64,000 nucleotides of DNA from the NCBI GenBank assembly GCA_017590115.1, contig JAGGNK010006892.1:17275736-17339735 (forward strand), read 5' to 3'. The notes beneath the pieces were generated by a model. The model was not told the origin of the DNA. It ran no database searches and saw only the letters and a program-made list of their open reading frames with translations. The translations under genes and the position numbers were made by a program. This DNA is from Montifringilla adamsi (Eukaryota; Chordata; Aves; Passeriformes; Passeridae). Positions 48,701 through 60,917 of the stretch are shown in pieces. Position 1 is the first letter of the stretch. Each line of letters opens with the position of its first letter.

Positions 48701-51700
48701 AAGTAGTTTCTTACAGAAGAATTACATTAAGAGTTGGGGAAAAAAATTCAGTTATTTCCATGCCAAGGCCTGTATTCCCTTTTTATAAACTCAAGGATTT
48801 CTAAATACATGTAAACATCTTAAATAAATAAATAAAACACAGGAAATTTTTTTTCCATGCTTTGCAGTGTAACAAGAACGGTACTTTTCCTTTACTGCAT
48901 TATTATGTTCTGGTACTAACCCAAAAGTTCACACCATTTTCATTTCTTTATTGCCAATAGCCATCTAGGAAATGCTGCCATCAATAGTAAATCTACATGA
49001 AGTCACACTCCTCTGGTGCATTTTGTGAATAGCAATCAGTTCATAACACAATCCTGTTCAATTTAAATTCAGTTTATTCTTCAATTACTCTGCTAGCCCA
49101 ACTCTAATTTATTATATTTTCTGGTACATTTGATTTTGAATATTATGACATCCTGGCTCATGCCATTAGAGAGGAAACATAAAATGGTGAGGATGTCTAG
49201 GGACAGCTGAGAGTAAGACAGCAACAGCCTGGAAAATTAACAATACCACTGTCTGTGCTCAGCAGGACTGCTCCTGCATTAGCACTAAAAAAATATTTCT
49301 CTAATACAGACTTGTCATCCAGGAATAGCCTCAGGGGCACCATAAAACCCCAGTCAGCACAACAGGCAGCTGGGGTGGTTGGCGGGGCAGACAGCAGCCT
49401 CTGAGCCCACTGGGGCAGCTCAGCTGCAGAAGAAAGCAAACGCTGGCCCTGCTGCTGCTTGGAGCTCACCAAAGAAAGAAACCAACACGGTTCTAAATGC
49501 CATCAATACTATATACCTTTATTTTTTGGTGGGCTTGCACTGTCTAGGTCCTAGCTACCATCTCTTTCTCCCAGCACCCAAGGTGAAATGAGAGACAGCA
49601 GCCAGAAACCTGCCCAGAGGACCTTTCTTGAGAAGCTGGGTAGAAGTGAGGGCTTCACCTTCCCCTCCAGCTTGGTGACCGACTGCATTAACCTTCAGGG
49701 CACACTGCCAGCCCCACCTGCTTACTCAGGCTTTTGCCAACAAGGGAAGCTCTCACTGCACTGCTATGTCCTTCGAAGATGCATCCTCTTTTGCTTACTT
49801 CTTGCTCCTGCCTAACATTTGGAGTTGGAACTCCTGAATCCAGAAAACAGAGGAGCTAGTCCTGATGGGGAAATATCAGACTCTTGTATTGATATCCAAC
49901 CTTTTTTCCTACAACAGATTCTGACAACCTCAAACATGAAAACCGCTTATGTTTCTGCACAGCTTGCCCTGTCCCAAGAAATTCCACACTGGGTTTTTGA
50001 AAACAATGTATATTTCCCTTCTTTTGTCTGTTGTTCTGAAAGCCTGAAAACAGCTTACCGAAACAACATGCAAGAGTGAATGCTTACAGGCAGGCCCATA
50101 AGTGGCTGCCAGCGCTGGAAAGAAGTTGCAGTGGGGGAAATCTGGCTGGACCCAAAACCTCACTCATTACTTTGTCCTCCAGAAAGAAATCAAGCAGACT
50201 TATTTTCCCCTAAAGGATAATACAGTTTTCAGCTGTCTCCAAGCTGTCTTGTAGCACAGGCAGTATTTCCAGCTCCTTCTAAACCTCGCAAGCAATAAGG
50301 ATTTTACTAATGATGTAGTTGCTGCAACTGTTGTATTAAAAAGATGATGCCTACAATTACATGGAGGTAATTTACAAAACTAAGAAGTGCCATGCTTTAG
50401 CTTATCAACTGTCTTTCAATTTTCCCTCACTTCTCCTGAACTGGTTGTAACTCAGTCGCTGGTTTCTGTTCTGAAGCTTTTTCCCCCCCCCACAACTAGA
50501 TCCCACACAAAGGACAGACACAAAAGGGGGGTGGCATAAAGGATGCTTAAGCATACTTCCACTGCTAAGTTACTTGATTTCACACTTAGGAAACCCCACT
50601 GAAAGACAGTTATTGGTGCATGAGAAATAGGGAGTACAGCTTGTGAAGCCTGATGGAGTCAGAGCAAATCAAATCAGGCCATATTTAGGCGGATGAAGAG
50701 GAACAGAGGGGCTCTTCCCTCCTGTTAAGTGCTATCACACGCCCCAGTGCAATGCAACATTACCACCATGATGAGAAAAAAAGGTTCCTCTCATTTTGGT
50801 GTGCTGGTACCAGGAAAACACACCCCCCAAGCTCTTCAGAAGCAATGACAACCCCGGCTGTAACCATTTTCCCTTTTCAATCCCGTATACTGGTAAGTCA
50901 CCTGCCTATGCTTACACTGCAAATCAATGCACACACTCCAGTGTCTCCCTGCACCTGCTCTCATTACCCTGTGTTTGAAACAAATCCTGAATTGAGACTG
51001 GAGACTTGATTTCGCTTCCCAGCGGGCAGAGTAATCATCAATAATTGATGTCAGTTGGTTTCATTTGGGGCACTGCCTCGGGCGTGCAAGGGAAAGTTAT
51101 GGTATGCACCAACGAAAGGAGGATTTGTATATAAAATTATTTGATAATCTGAAAAAATCCCTCAGTAAACAAATTTAAAGATAATCGTATTAAAGATTAG
51201 AGTTGTTTTAAAACAATGCAGAATGTATTCGAGAACATCTGGGGAAAAAGATGGTTGTACTAAAAGCAAAATCTTTGGGGAAAATATCATCCCCCTCAAA
51301 CAGGAAACAGTAATTAATTCCTTATTAAATCCTAATCCTTGTCAATTCGTGTTAAATCAGATTACTTTTTCTAATAAAGACTATTATTGCTATACTTAAA
51401 TGCAATTTTATAGATAAATACATAAATATATTTACATACAGTTTTAACTCTGATTAAATACCTGCTTGATTATTTCACTTATTAATTGCTTCCAATTTAT
51501 TTTAAATTTGAGAAGCAGGATAATTTTATGTCAAAAAACTAAGTTTAATATTAAATAAGGACAGAAAAACCTGTGGACTAAGAAAATATATCATGATAGC
51601 AAAAGCAATTTGATGTCTTTCATGTTTACTCATCAGTTGGAAAATTAAGAAAATAATTCCTTTTATCTTACAAAGGTTACTCTTTTTCCATCACCCATTT

Positions 51701-52464
51701 ACTATGTTCTGAAGTTTTGGTGTGGCAATTTTTGTAAAAATCCCCACAGTGAAACCCACAAACTGTTCCTGACATTTTCTATAATCAGTGTTGACAATTA
51801 ACAGTACTGCTCTTCTATTTAAACAGTGCATGATTGAAGCTCCTCACTGCTGTAACTGCTGACAGCATCAGAAGACTATTTACTCCACAACTAAAAAGTA
51901 AAACTACAGAACCAAACAATAATTAAATTGGTAAAAACATCCTAGACTGTATTTCTATAATGTCTTTCCCTAATGTCATGGGTTTGCACGCATCAATTTG
52001 TATTTATTTTCTGTTCTTCCATAAAAATACTTAATGTTAGAGCTAAATCTGGCAGGATTTCTAAGATCTGAAAAGAAAAAAGGAAAGAAAAGAGAAAGTA
52101 CAGGGTTTGTTTCTTCCCTTTTTACGCTGTTTTACTTCTTTACATACAGAAATTAATTTTTTATATATACACACACATGTAAAGTTCAGTGACAAGCAGA
52201 AAGTTAACCAGATCTGTACAAGCAGCAATTGAGCCTTAGCAAAGAAAGTACATCAGGGATGCTTTGCTGTAACCATATCATCATAACTGTGCCGAATCCA
52301 CTGACGTCCTTGGCAGCAGAAGCAGGCAAAAGGATTCTCATGGCCATAAAGGACCCTATGGAGTCACCACTGTGGATTGAGTTGTATAGTCATGCTACAG
52401 GGATGGCAAAATAGGACTCAACATGTGATACATCACCTGAAAAATGGTGATTATATATACAATC

Positions 52465-52548
52465 ATATACAGGATAGCAATATATACAGGATATATATAT
52501 AGGTATATCCATATATCCTGTATATATAAATATATACAGGATAGCAAT
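52465..52548. repeat. AT-rich palindrome flanked by direct repeats
   Basis: Arms 52480-52496 and 52511-52527 are perfect 17-bp reverse complements (core TATACAGGATATAT). They lie between two direct copies of ATATACAGGATAGCAAT at 52465-52481 and 52532-52548. Confidence 0.85.
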
Positions 52549-55500
52549 TGCTCCTAGCACACATGGGTGCATTGTAGTGAAGTCCCTTCTCTCCTGCATA
52601 TCAACTTAACCTGCTTAGTAGGTTTTTGGGTATAGAAGGACTATAGGAACACTTTAGAACAAACCATGCTCTTTATCCTCAAAGTCACTATCAGCTAAAA
52701 CATAACTCTCTCCTCTTTGACAATTTGAGGCAAAAATAAAAATCTCAGCACAATGTTGACATTACTGTGTAAAATAAGTTGCCTTCACTGAACTTGAGGC
52801 TTACTTAAAGGCTTCACCTGTTGTGAAACTCACATGTGATTGTTTGTAGAAGGCAAGTCAAGCTGTACCCAAAATTTCCTAGTCAAGTATCTTCAACTTC
52901 GTAACAGCACAACACTTCAGAACATTTCCTGGCTTCACAGCTTTCCAAACTTTTCAAAATATGAGTTAGGAAAGCATTACACTTCTGCAGCGTTTCTCTG
53001 GTCAGTGGCACGCATCCCTTACGGCAGAAGAAAGGACTGTTAACAGTTTTCATTTCACACTCCAGTAACCCAAAATCTTGTGTTACCACTCACTTTAGTG
53101 TTAATTTTCCCACAGATTCTCATTTTCTGCTTACACAGCAAGACAGCTCAGGTCAAGTGCTCAGACAAGCTGTGCTGCTGATTCTCCTTTTTACCACCAT
53201 TGAATCACCTTCACTTTTGCTTCACCGCAAAGTTATTTTCCCTGCAAAAAAGCAGTAGAGCCACATTCAATAGAAAGTCAGCAGCTACAGTCATTGGATT
53301 TCAAATGGGAAAAAAACCCTCCTCACAACTAAATCCTTATAGATTTATGCTGGATCATTCCAACACTGTAGAAATATACCACGACAGGTACATTTGCTGC
53401 TTTGCATGTGGTGAAGTCCAATTCAGTTCATGTCCCTTCCAGCTACAGAATACAAAAGTATCAGTGCTGAACAGACATGCTGAGCAAACCCCCAGATAAC
53501 AGGAATGAAGAGTAGTTACTTTGCCACAGCAGAAAGATCCCTTTTTTACTGGTGATTTCAAAAAAAGAAGCATTTGAGAGCTGTCACTGAATTCTTATGA
53601 AGCTTTCATATGCGTACGTACAGACCTAACACACAGTTTTAAGACATTTGCACGAAATGCATGACAGATCCACAAGTATTTTTAGCCTAATCTAATCTGA
53701 ATTAGTCTAGCCTTACCTTTAACATCTGAAAGGAATTAAAATAATTAAAAAGCAAACTCAAAATCTGAAGGCATTCAATACTGGTTTAATACCAGGTAGG
53801 AAACCCTGGTAATTTTAAACCTTCAGAATTTTAAACCAGCAGAAATGACAGTTTAGCAATGGACTAATTGTAAAAATAGATCAGGAATTGACTGGTACTA
53901 ATTTTTAATTAACATAAAGGCAGGAACTGGGTGAACCTTCATTAGCTTCTGTCAATAACAATAAAAAGCTGAACAAACAGCTCTAGAACAAACAAGACAC
54001 AAAAACAGGAAAAAGAGGCCAGACAGAAGGAAACCCTCGTCAACCTGCTCCGGAAGAAGCTTGACTGAAAACGTATTTTGAGCAGTTTAAAAAACAGGTT
54101 ACTTCAGAGTTGGGGCAGCCCCTGGGGTGCACTGGGGAGAGCTGTGGTGCACACACACTGTGCCGAGGGTACTCAGAGCTGTTTGATCAGGACAGGGTTC
54201 ATGGCAAACTCTCCAACACGATCAGAACACTTACACAACACATCAGGATCTATGTGGTCTTGTGATGCATTGACCAGCTTTCACTTACAGTTAATTCATT
54301 CTGGTAATAAACAAGTATTAAACTCGATTTAAAAAAAGCAACACAAGAGAAAATTACATGGGCCAGGGCAATAGATCCAGTAAGAAGAGGGAAGAAGGCA
54401 AAGAAGGGTGGGCCATTGGTAAATAAATGCATTAACTTGGAAGCAACTATAAGCAATTCTCCTCTCCATGAAATGGCGATAATAGCAACTGGTCTGCGTA
54501 TTTTCTGTAACTTTTAACCTCCAAACATGTAGAGGAGACTTAACAAGATGTATACTTCAGTATTTAATCTATCACAGATATTCAGTGCACTATCCATGAG
54601 GCATCCAGGCATTAATGTCTCCAGCATTCTCCTTGAAATGTGACTTGCTCTAGATGGAGTACTTGGCCCTAAGATGGACTTCGAACATGCTGCTCCGCAC
54701 AGGCTGTTACTGATGGCAGTGGAAGAACCAGCTGTGTGGAAGGCAGAAAGTGGTTAGCTTAAGAGCCTTGTAGGGGTTATCGGCTTTCTTGGTGTTTTGG
54801 TTTTGCTGGTCAGTTAGAGGAATTACGTGGATGACATGGCCATAGCCACAGAAACCGCCACCAGAGGCTGCATTCTACAGCCACTACGACACAGCTCATT
54901 TCATCTGGGGACTACGAGGTATGTACACAAAAGCACTTTCACTTCATGACAAAGTAAAATGCACCAACAAAGGTGGCTCACTGATTCCAGCCAAACATTT
55001 TTAAATTAAGACCTTGTTCAGGAATGACAACCAAAACTCAATGTGCAGAAAAATCACAACACCTGGATTCTGAAATGTTGCTTTGTATCATAATAAATGC
55101 CTCCTGCCTTGGTCCTTTCAAAGCAAACATAACATTCATGTGGCAGAACACAACAGTTTGTCTTAGCACAAGACAGAAATCACAGAAAATTGCTTTCCAC
55201 AAACTGCTTTCTGTACACAAGTCAGCCTCCACCAGCTTTGGTTGAATTTCAATTTTCTTCTGTTGTGCCAAAAAACCTCTGCTGCACCAGCTTTCTTCTT
55301 TCTATCTATGAACTCTGAAACAAGGATTAGCACCAATCTGAAGAACAAAGAAGGCCACAGGAAGGTAAGAGCTTAAAATCCTCCATCACTGGTATTCTTT
55401 GGTCTTTTGACATCACAGTTTTTGACAATGATGCTGCAGTAAGAGAGGGTTGTCTGTGCAGAGAGCTCAGATTCAAGTAAAAATTGTATGTGAAGAACAT

Positions 55501-56149
55501 AACAAAAATCTACACAAGTACAACTGCAAGAGTCAATAAAAATGTCAGCATTTAAGAACACTGACTTGAACCCAATAACAAACTGTGCTTACTCCCAATT
55601 GCCTTCTAAAGAGCCAGCCTCTGGGAATGTACAACACAGGCATCCTGACATGTTCCACTGGCCTTGTGCAACCCCTTTGGAGAAGGTCATGGGAACACAC
55701 AGTGGTAGTGCGATCTCGGGGGCTGGGGAACACAGCCTGTATCACACTTCAAAATCACTCCCACTGCAAGGAATGTACAAAGCAGAAGCAGGAAGCATGT
55801 AGCTCATTTTTCCCCGTTCTGCAGAATAATATCTGATAGCACTACACCACTCCAGGCAACACAATCCAAAAGTCCTGGTTTGCCTTTCTGCAACTACTGG
55901 GTGTCTTCCTTTGCCCAGGCACTTATGGGTTCTCCTTTAACATGGATCACTTTTCATTGTGCTCTATTGCTAGAAAAAGGATGAATAAGTCATAGTTCCT
56001 TCTGTTTTATTATCTAGAACTACTTACTACTACCATTTAACAACATTTTAAAACTGGATTAGTTCATATATTGGATATACTACTTGAGCAAATTGCATTT
56101 TGTTCTACAAACAAGGGTTCTTCTAAAAAATTCTGTACAGTCCATCAAA

Positions 56150-56610
56150 GAGTGGTTAAATGTGTCAAATCTCTCCAAACACATACAAAAACAATTCCTC
56201 TTCCAAATGACCGAAGAGCCAACAAGAAGAGGTGCTATGCTGAACCTTGTTCTCACCAACAAAGAGGTTCTGGTACAGAATGTGAAGCTAGGGGGGAGCC
56301 TTGGCTGCAGTGACCTTGCAATGGTGGTGGTTTGAGGACTTCAGGGCAGCGAGCAGGGAGTACAGCAGGCTCAGCACCCTGGGCTTCAGGAGAGCAGACT
56401 GGCTTCTCCAGGGATCTGCTTTGTTGAGCATCATGGGATAATATTCTCAAGGGAAGAAGAGCCAAAAAAGGCTGGTTAATATTTAAAGATCACCTCCTCC
56501 AAAATGAGGCTCTGAGCAACCTGGTCTAGTGGCAGGTGTTCCTTCCTAGAGGGATTGAAACTAGATGATCTGTAAGGTCCCTTTCTACCCAAACCATTCT
56601 GTGATGACTC
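56150..56610 (+). mobile_element. CR1 LINE with ORF2 remnant, internally deleted
   Basis: The left part still translates as EPTRRGAMLNLVLTNKE and GGSLGCSDLAMV, the segment of CR1 ORF2 after the endonuclease. It continues through CTTCTCCAGGGATCTGCTTT and TGGTTAATATTTAAAGATCA, then jumps to the 3' end (GAGCAACCTGGTCTAGTGGC, TAAGGTCCCTTTCTACCCAA). The reverse transcriptase is missing and the frame is broken, so the copy is dead. Confidence 0.85.
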
Positions 56611-57518
56611 AATGATTCCTCTCCGTGGAATGAAGGAAAAACAGCCAGGCAAAATAGAACATCTATCACTCCATCCCAAAGTGAACCCACTCTTCCTGGA
56701 TAAAAATTACCTTCCATATAACATTGATCTGGCTCATTTATCATCTAATAATTACTTTCCTACCCTATTTGATCTGGCTTATTTGTGATGACAGTGAGAG
56801 AATTCTAGACATTCTTAACAACATGCCACAACTCCAGAGCAGTATTAACTTGCTTACTTGAAGCAAAAATGAGACTGCAAATATTGAACTATGTTACCCC
56901 AAGTTTCCATGTCAAAAATAGTCCCCACTATTTGAATGGAAAAAATGCAAAACTTGTATGCTCACAAGTTATCTGACTTTATGTCAAACAGCTGCACAAT
57001 TTGGCTTTTGTGTTCACCACTTAACACACAGCTCAGCAGGAGAGACTCTGCAAGAGATTCCACTCCTGCTCCAGCCCGCAAATTACTTGCTAAACTGACA
57101 TCAGTTGAAATAACAATCTATGAGAACATAAAGGACTGGCATCTCTGGTACCACCAAAGTGCTTCAGAAATTAAAGACCCGTGGCATTGCAGAGCACAAT
57201 GCAAGGATGAAGCCAGCTGGGGTACAGCACTGATATCCCCTTGTAACACAACAGCGGGGCTGGGGGCATCTCCACACGTGTCAAGGTGCAGCCCAGTCCC
57301 ATCAGCCACCCACACTATCTCACACAGAGTACAGAGCAGTCAGTATGAAAACACACAACAGGTTGAGCCCATGAATTTTGCAAACATAAATCCCAACCTC
57401 AAAAACATTTACATGTAGACTTATCATTAAGCCTAAGAGCAGACGCTGTCATTCCAAAAGAAATACCTGGATATTTAAAATTAAGCATATGCAAGCACAA
57501 ATATCTACAGAATTAGAA

Positions 57519-57586
57519 CAAAACAAAACAAAAACAAAAAGAAAAAAAAAAAAAACCAAAAAAAAAAACCAAACCCCAAAAAAAGG
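57519..57586. repeat. A-rich (AAAAC)n low-complexity tract
   Basis: Begins with AAAAC units, then A-runs broken by G or CC. Resembles the tract at 41481. Confidence 0.85.
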
Positions 57587-60108
57587 TCCACAATATTATT
57601 AATTTTTATTACTCCACAGAAACCTTGACCTATCAATTATATAACTTAATGCTAACATTTAAAGCATTTTCTTCTTCAAAAGGCACTACAATTTCTAAAG
57701 GACAAACTCCACTGACCTAATAAAGCAATTAAACAGCATGCAATTCAATGGTGTCACATTAAAATGCTTTTGCCAACCAAATCAACAAAGAATTTTCAAA
57801 TATCAGAGACAAGCCACTGGCATATCAAATAGGCAACCAGCTTCCCCTGGTACCTTGTACATCAGGGAGCATTTTAACACCAAATGAATGTTGTTTTCTT
57901 ATTAGTTACAGCTGTTCATGTCTAGCAGCTCTTTAAACAAGCAACATTTTGCTGATGCAAGACAATAATTTATATTAATTATCTAGTACACATCATGTCT
58001 TTACACATTTCACTTTGATATTGTTGGTATAACTTCTTCCCAGTTGCTTTCAAATATGTTAACATTTTTTAGTAGTACAGAAGAAGGAGATGAAAGAAGA
58101 GAGGGATATTTTGGCATATTTTCAGATACACAGTTTTAACTAGAAGCTAACAAACTTCAGCTGTTTTTTAGTAATGCAGGCCCATAAATATATACCAAGA
58201 TTGAGACTGCTCAGTATGGGTAAAGGCTTACAAAAAAAGAAAATTTCACTGAGGTAATCAGTGCTTCCGTGAGAGTGCACAACAAACAAATGCCAAATAT
58301 TGCAATGTCAAAGCCACCATTTTTGGCAGGACAGGTTTTAGTAAGCTTATTTTTTAACCTGTCTCAAGAGAACAGTATTTTTCCACCCAATCACTGGCTT
58401 ACATTCCTCTTGCAAAGTTTTGTCCCTAAACTGTCACATTATTTGTTCTTTTGGTAACAGAAAATTCAGGTGCGGTGTTAGGAAAAGATATTACCTTTGC
58501 AAATCTCAGACCTGAGTCCAAGGCCCTGGGCTCCCCCTTGCTGAAGTCACCAAGCAAAGTTAATGGTGAGTACAGTTGGAAATTCACTACTGAAAACCCA
58601 TGGCAAAATTATGAGCTTTTTAAAATATCCATACATTTTAGAATTGAAACAGTACAAACACTTTAAAACATATTATTACAACCTTTTTTTTATTAAATAA
58701 AAAATCTCCTTGGGCACAATAGTGTTCTTTGAAGCCTGCTGACTCTGGAGTTGATAATTTTATATTGTACTGTGTTCAGGAGAGAGGATTCCTTACTCAG
58801 GGATGTGATAATTAGAAAAAAAAAAGTAATTATAAAGGACTCCTATTAAGTGTTACGGTTCTAGCAAGAACACTGATACAACTTGTTTCCATTTTGAGCA
58901 AATTTGTTTTAATAAAGTCGGGGCAGCATATGGTACTAACATGTTTATTTTCCAAGTGGTAGGGACACTAACCAAAACCATCTGATGTTTCTTCCTAAGC
59001 CTCCTTGATCTGCGGCCGGATTGCAGCTTAGAATAAAGCATTACAAAGCCAGAAGAAGTGGGTAGAGGAATAAAAAAATAAAATCAGGAATTCAAAGTGT
59101 TTATTTAATGAGAGTGCAGCTCAGACCACTCCCTATTTTGAACAGAAGTTCGAAAGTATTTATGATTAGAAATTTATTTCCAGAGACTATCAAATGTAGT
59201 CCAAAGCTAATCCCTCACAGACATTTTTTACTCCGCACACAAACAAAAACCAAACCCCTAAATCATGTAATTGAAAGAGGAATTAAAGGAAGATCAGAAG
59301 TACTTAACAGATTTCTAGAGAGGTAAGCAATCAGCACGATGCATTATGAACACGGTAAGAAAAGTCACCAGAGACGATCAGATTCATCCCTACCAGAGCT
59401 CCAGGAACCGTTTTCTCAGTTGACCAAGGTACTATGATTCCGTCAAGAGCAATGATAATTTTAAAGTACGCCTTGTTAGAAGTATAAAAGACTAAAAGTT
59501 TTCCAAGTGCATTTTCAGTGCTAAGAGCTAACAAATGAAGGGAGAAACCAGGGAGTGTGGGTCAGAGCTCCGAGGGCTAGAGTGAACGTTCGGAAATAGC
59601 TGCCAACCACACGGACTCCAGCGGCATTTCGCAGCCAGCCCCGAGTTCCTCTGGCGCAGCTGTAAAACACACAACCTGAAACCCGCTCCTGCAGCAGGGG
59701 TTCGCTCGCAGCTGTTCCTCTGCCTCCCCCGCACGCAGTAATCTGACTCCTTTCCAGAAAAGAGCTTCTTTAATGAAGCCACACGAGAGCAGCATAGGTG
59801 TATCGGGGGACCCAGAAGCAGGCGCTTTCCGAGTGGGTCTCCGGCACCCGAGCCCACAGCTCAGCCTCGCAGAGACGCGCTACGGGGGCAGGCGCCGCCG
59901 AGCTCAGCCCCGCCGCCGAGCCGGGGACTCCAGGGCGGGGACGCTGCTCCCAGGCTCCCACCTCAGCCCCGCACGGCGGCTCCGGGGCCCGGCCCCACTC
60001 CCGTACTTGTTGCCTGCACAGAACGGCTCAGCCCGGCGCCGCCGCCCCCGAGGGAGGCTGAGCGGAGCTGAGCCGCCCGGCACCGCGCGGGGCAGGGAAG
60101 TTACTCAC

Positions 60109-60180
60109 CGCGCCGGCTCCGCGCAGCGCTCTCCTCCTCAGCCGCGCCGGCTGCGCCCGCCCCGCCTTAGGGGAAGCAAA
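60109..60180 (-). other. LNX2: LNX2 non-coding exon 1, 3' end with splice donor
   Basis: On the minus strand the sequence GCG is followed by GTGAGTAAC, a near-perfect donor, with the intron starting at 60108. It lies inside the CpG island, faces the LNX2 coding exons, and has no start codon that would join the LNX2 frame. Mammalian LNX2 also has a non-coding first exon beside POLR1D. The 5' limit (transcription start) cannot be read from the sequence, so the upper coordinate is only nominal. Confidence 0.6.
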
Positions 60181-60837
60181 CTCCGGGCAGCAGCACTTGG
60201 AGAACGTGTCTCGCCTGGCCGGGTCGGGCCGGTGCTCCCGCCTCCGCCCCCCGCCGCGGGCAGCGGTGCGGCCCAAGTGACAGCGGCGCTCCGCCACTCC
60301 GGCGGCGGCCCCGGGCGCGGGGCCGGGCGAACCGCAGCCTATGGCAGCGGGGCCGGGGCGGGACGCGGCGGAGCCCCGGGCCGGGGTGTCCCCGCCGCTC
60401 GCCTGATCGGCTGTGCGGAGCCCGGAGCGGTGGGGAGCGCGGGCGGGGCTGGCGCGGAGGAGGGGCCGGGTGGGGCGCTGCTCGTCCAGGGCTGCCCGCG
60501 GACCTGTCCCCTCCTGCCCGAGCCCTGCGGCCGTGCCCGAGGAGCAAACCCCGGGCGGCTCCGTGACTAAGAGCACCCAGCGGCGTTCCCGCCCCCCTCA
60601 CACTCAGTCACCGCCCCGCGCCTGCTTCCCCCGCCCTGTCGGAGGTGCAGGGGGGTCCTGCCCGCTAGGGAATCCCACCGCCCCCTCTCTCTTTTTGGCG
60701 GGGGCGCGACCACCGGTGCTGCAGGTGCCCGGCGGGGTGTGGCGGGGCCCGGCTCGCACCGCCCCGGCTCCTCCCGCCGGGGTCCTCGCCGGCCCCTACG
60801 CCCGCCCCGCTGCCCCGCCCCGCCCGGCCGGGAGCGG

Positions 60838-60861
60838 ATGATGGCGCCGGCCTGCCCCTGA
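60838..60861 (+). promoter_or_regulatory. Short upstream ORF before the POLR1D start
   Basis: Two adjacent ATGs open a seven-codon frame (MMAPACP) ending in TGA, 30 nt before the POLR1D ATG. GATGATGGCGCC also resembles the ATGGCG core of a YY1 site, which is often placed just downstream of housekeeping promoters. Whether this lies in the transcript is unknown. Confidence 0.35.
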
Positions 60862-60891
60862 GGAGCCGCAGCGGGGGACGGTGGGGGAGCC

Positions 60892-60917
60892 ATGGAGGAG
60901 GACCCGGAGCTGGAGAG
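60892..60917 (+). CDS. POLR1D: POLR1D first coding exon (partial gene)
   Basis: ATG at 60892 opens MEEDPELE plus two bases (AG) of the next codon, followed by a GTGAGG donor at 60918. This matches the start of the vertebrate POLR1D protein (MEEDQELER in human), subunit AC19 shared by RNA polymerases I and III, which pairs with POLR1C during enzyme assembly. The position, head-to-head with LNX2 in a CpG island, is the same as in mammals. The context GCCATGG is strong. Remaining exons lie beyond the window; I looked for them up to 64000 and did not find them. The short exon limits certainty, but sequence and synteny agree. Confidence 0.87.

Larger units (their letters stand above)
27490..60108 (-). 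other. LNX2: LNX2 intron 1, about 32.6 kb
   Basis: Large AT-rich first intron between the non-coding exon and the start-codon exon. It holds three CR1 fragments (29463-29735, 45240-45722, 56150-56610), A-rich simple repeats, a 130-bp tandem duplication, paired hairpins and an AT palindrome, each listed separately. Nested genes, tRNAs and processed pseudogenes were looked for and not recognised. Small GC-richer patches at 30240-30470, 33700-34080 and 43780-44100 may be worth checking for enhancers. Limits depend on the inferred exon 1 donor and exon 2 acceptor. Confidence 0.65.

Noticed and set aside
56936..57418. 160-codon plus-strand open frame in intron 1
   Set aside because: No recognisable domain, ordinary base composition, no splice or promoter context; consistent with chance in 64 kb.
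59773..60570. 265-codon plus-strand open frame in the CpG island
   Set aside because: It is rich in Arg, Gly, Pro and Ala, as any frame in CpG-dense DNA would be. It overlaps other long frames on both strands, crosses the LNX2 exon 1 donor and matches no protein.
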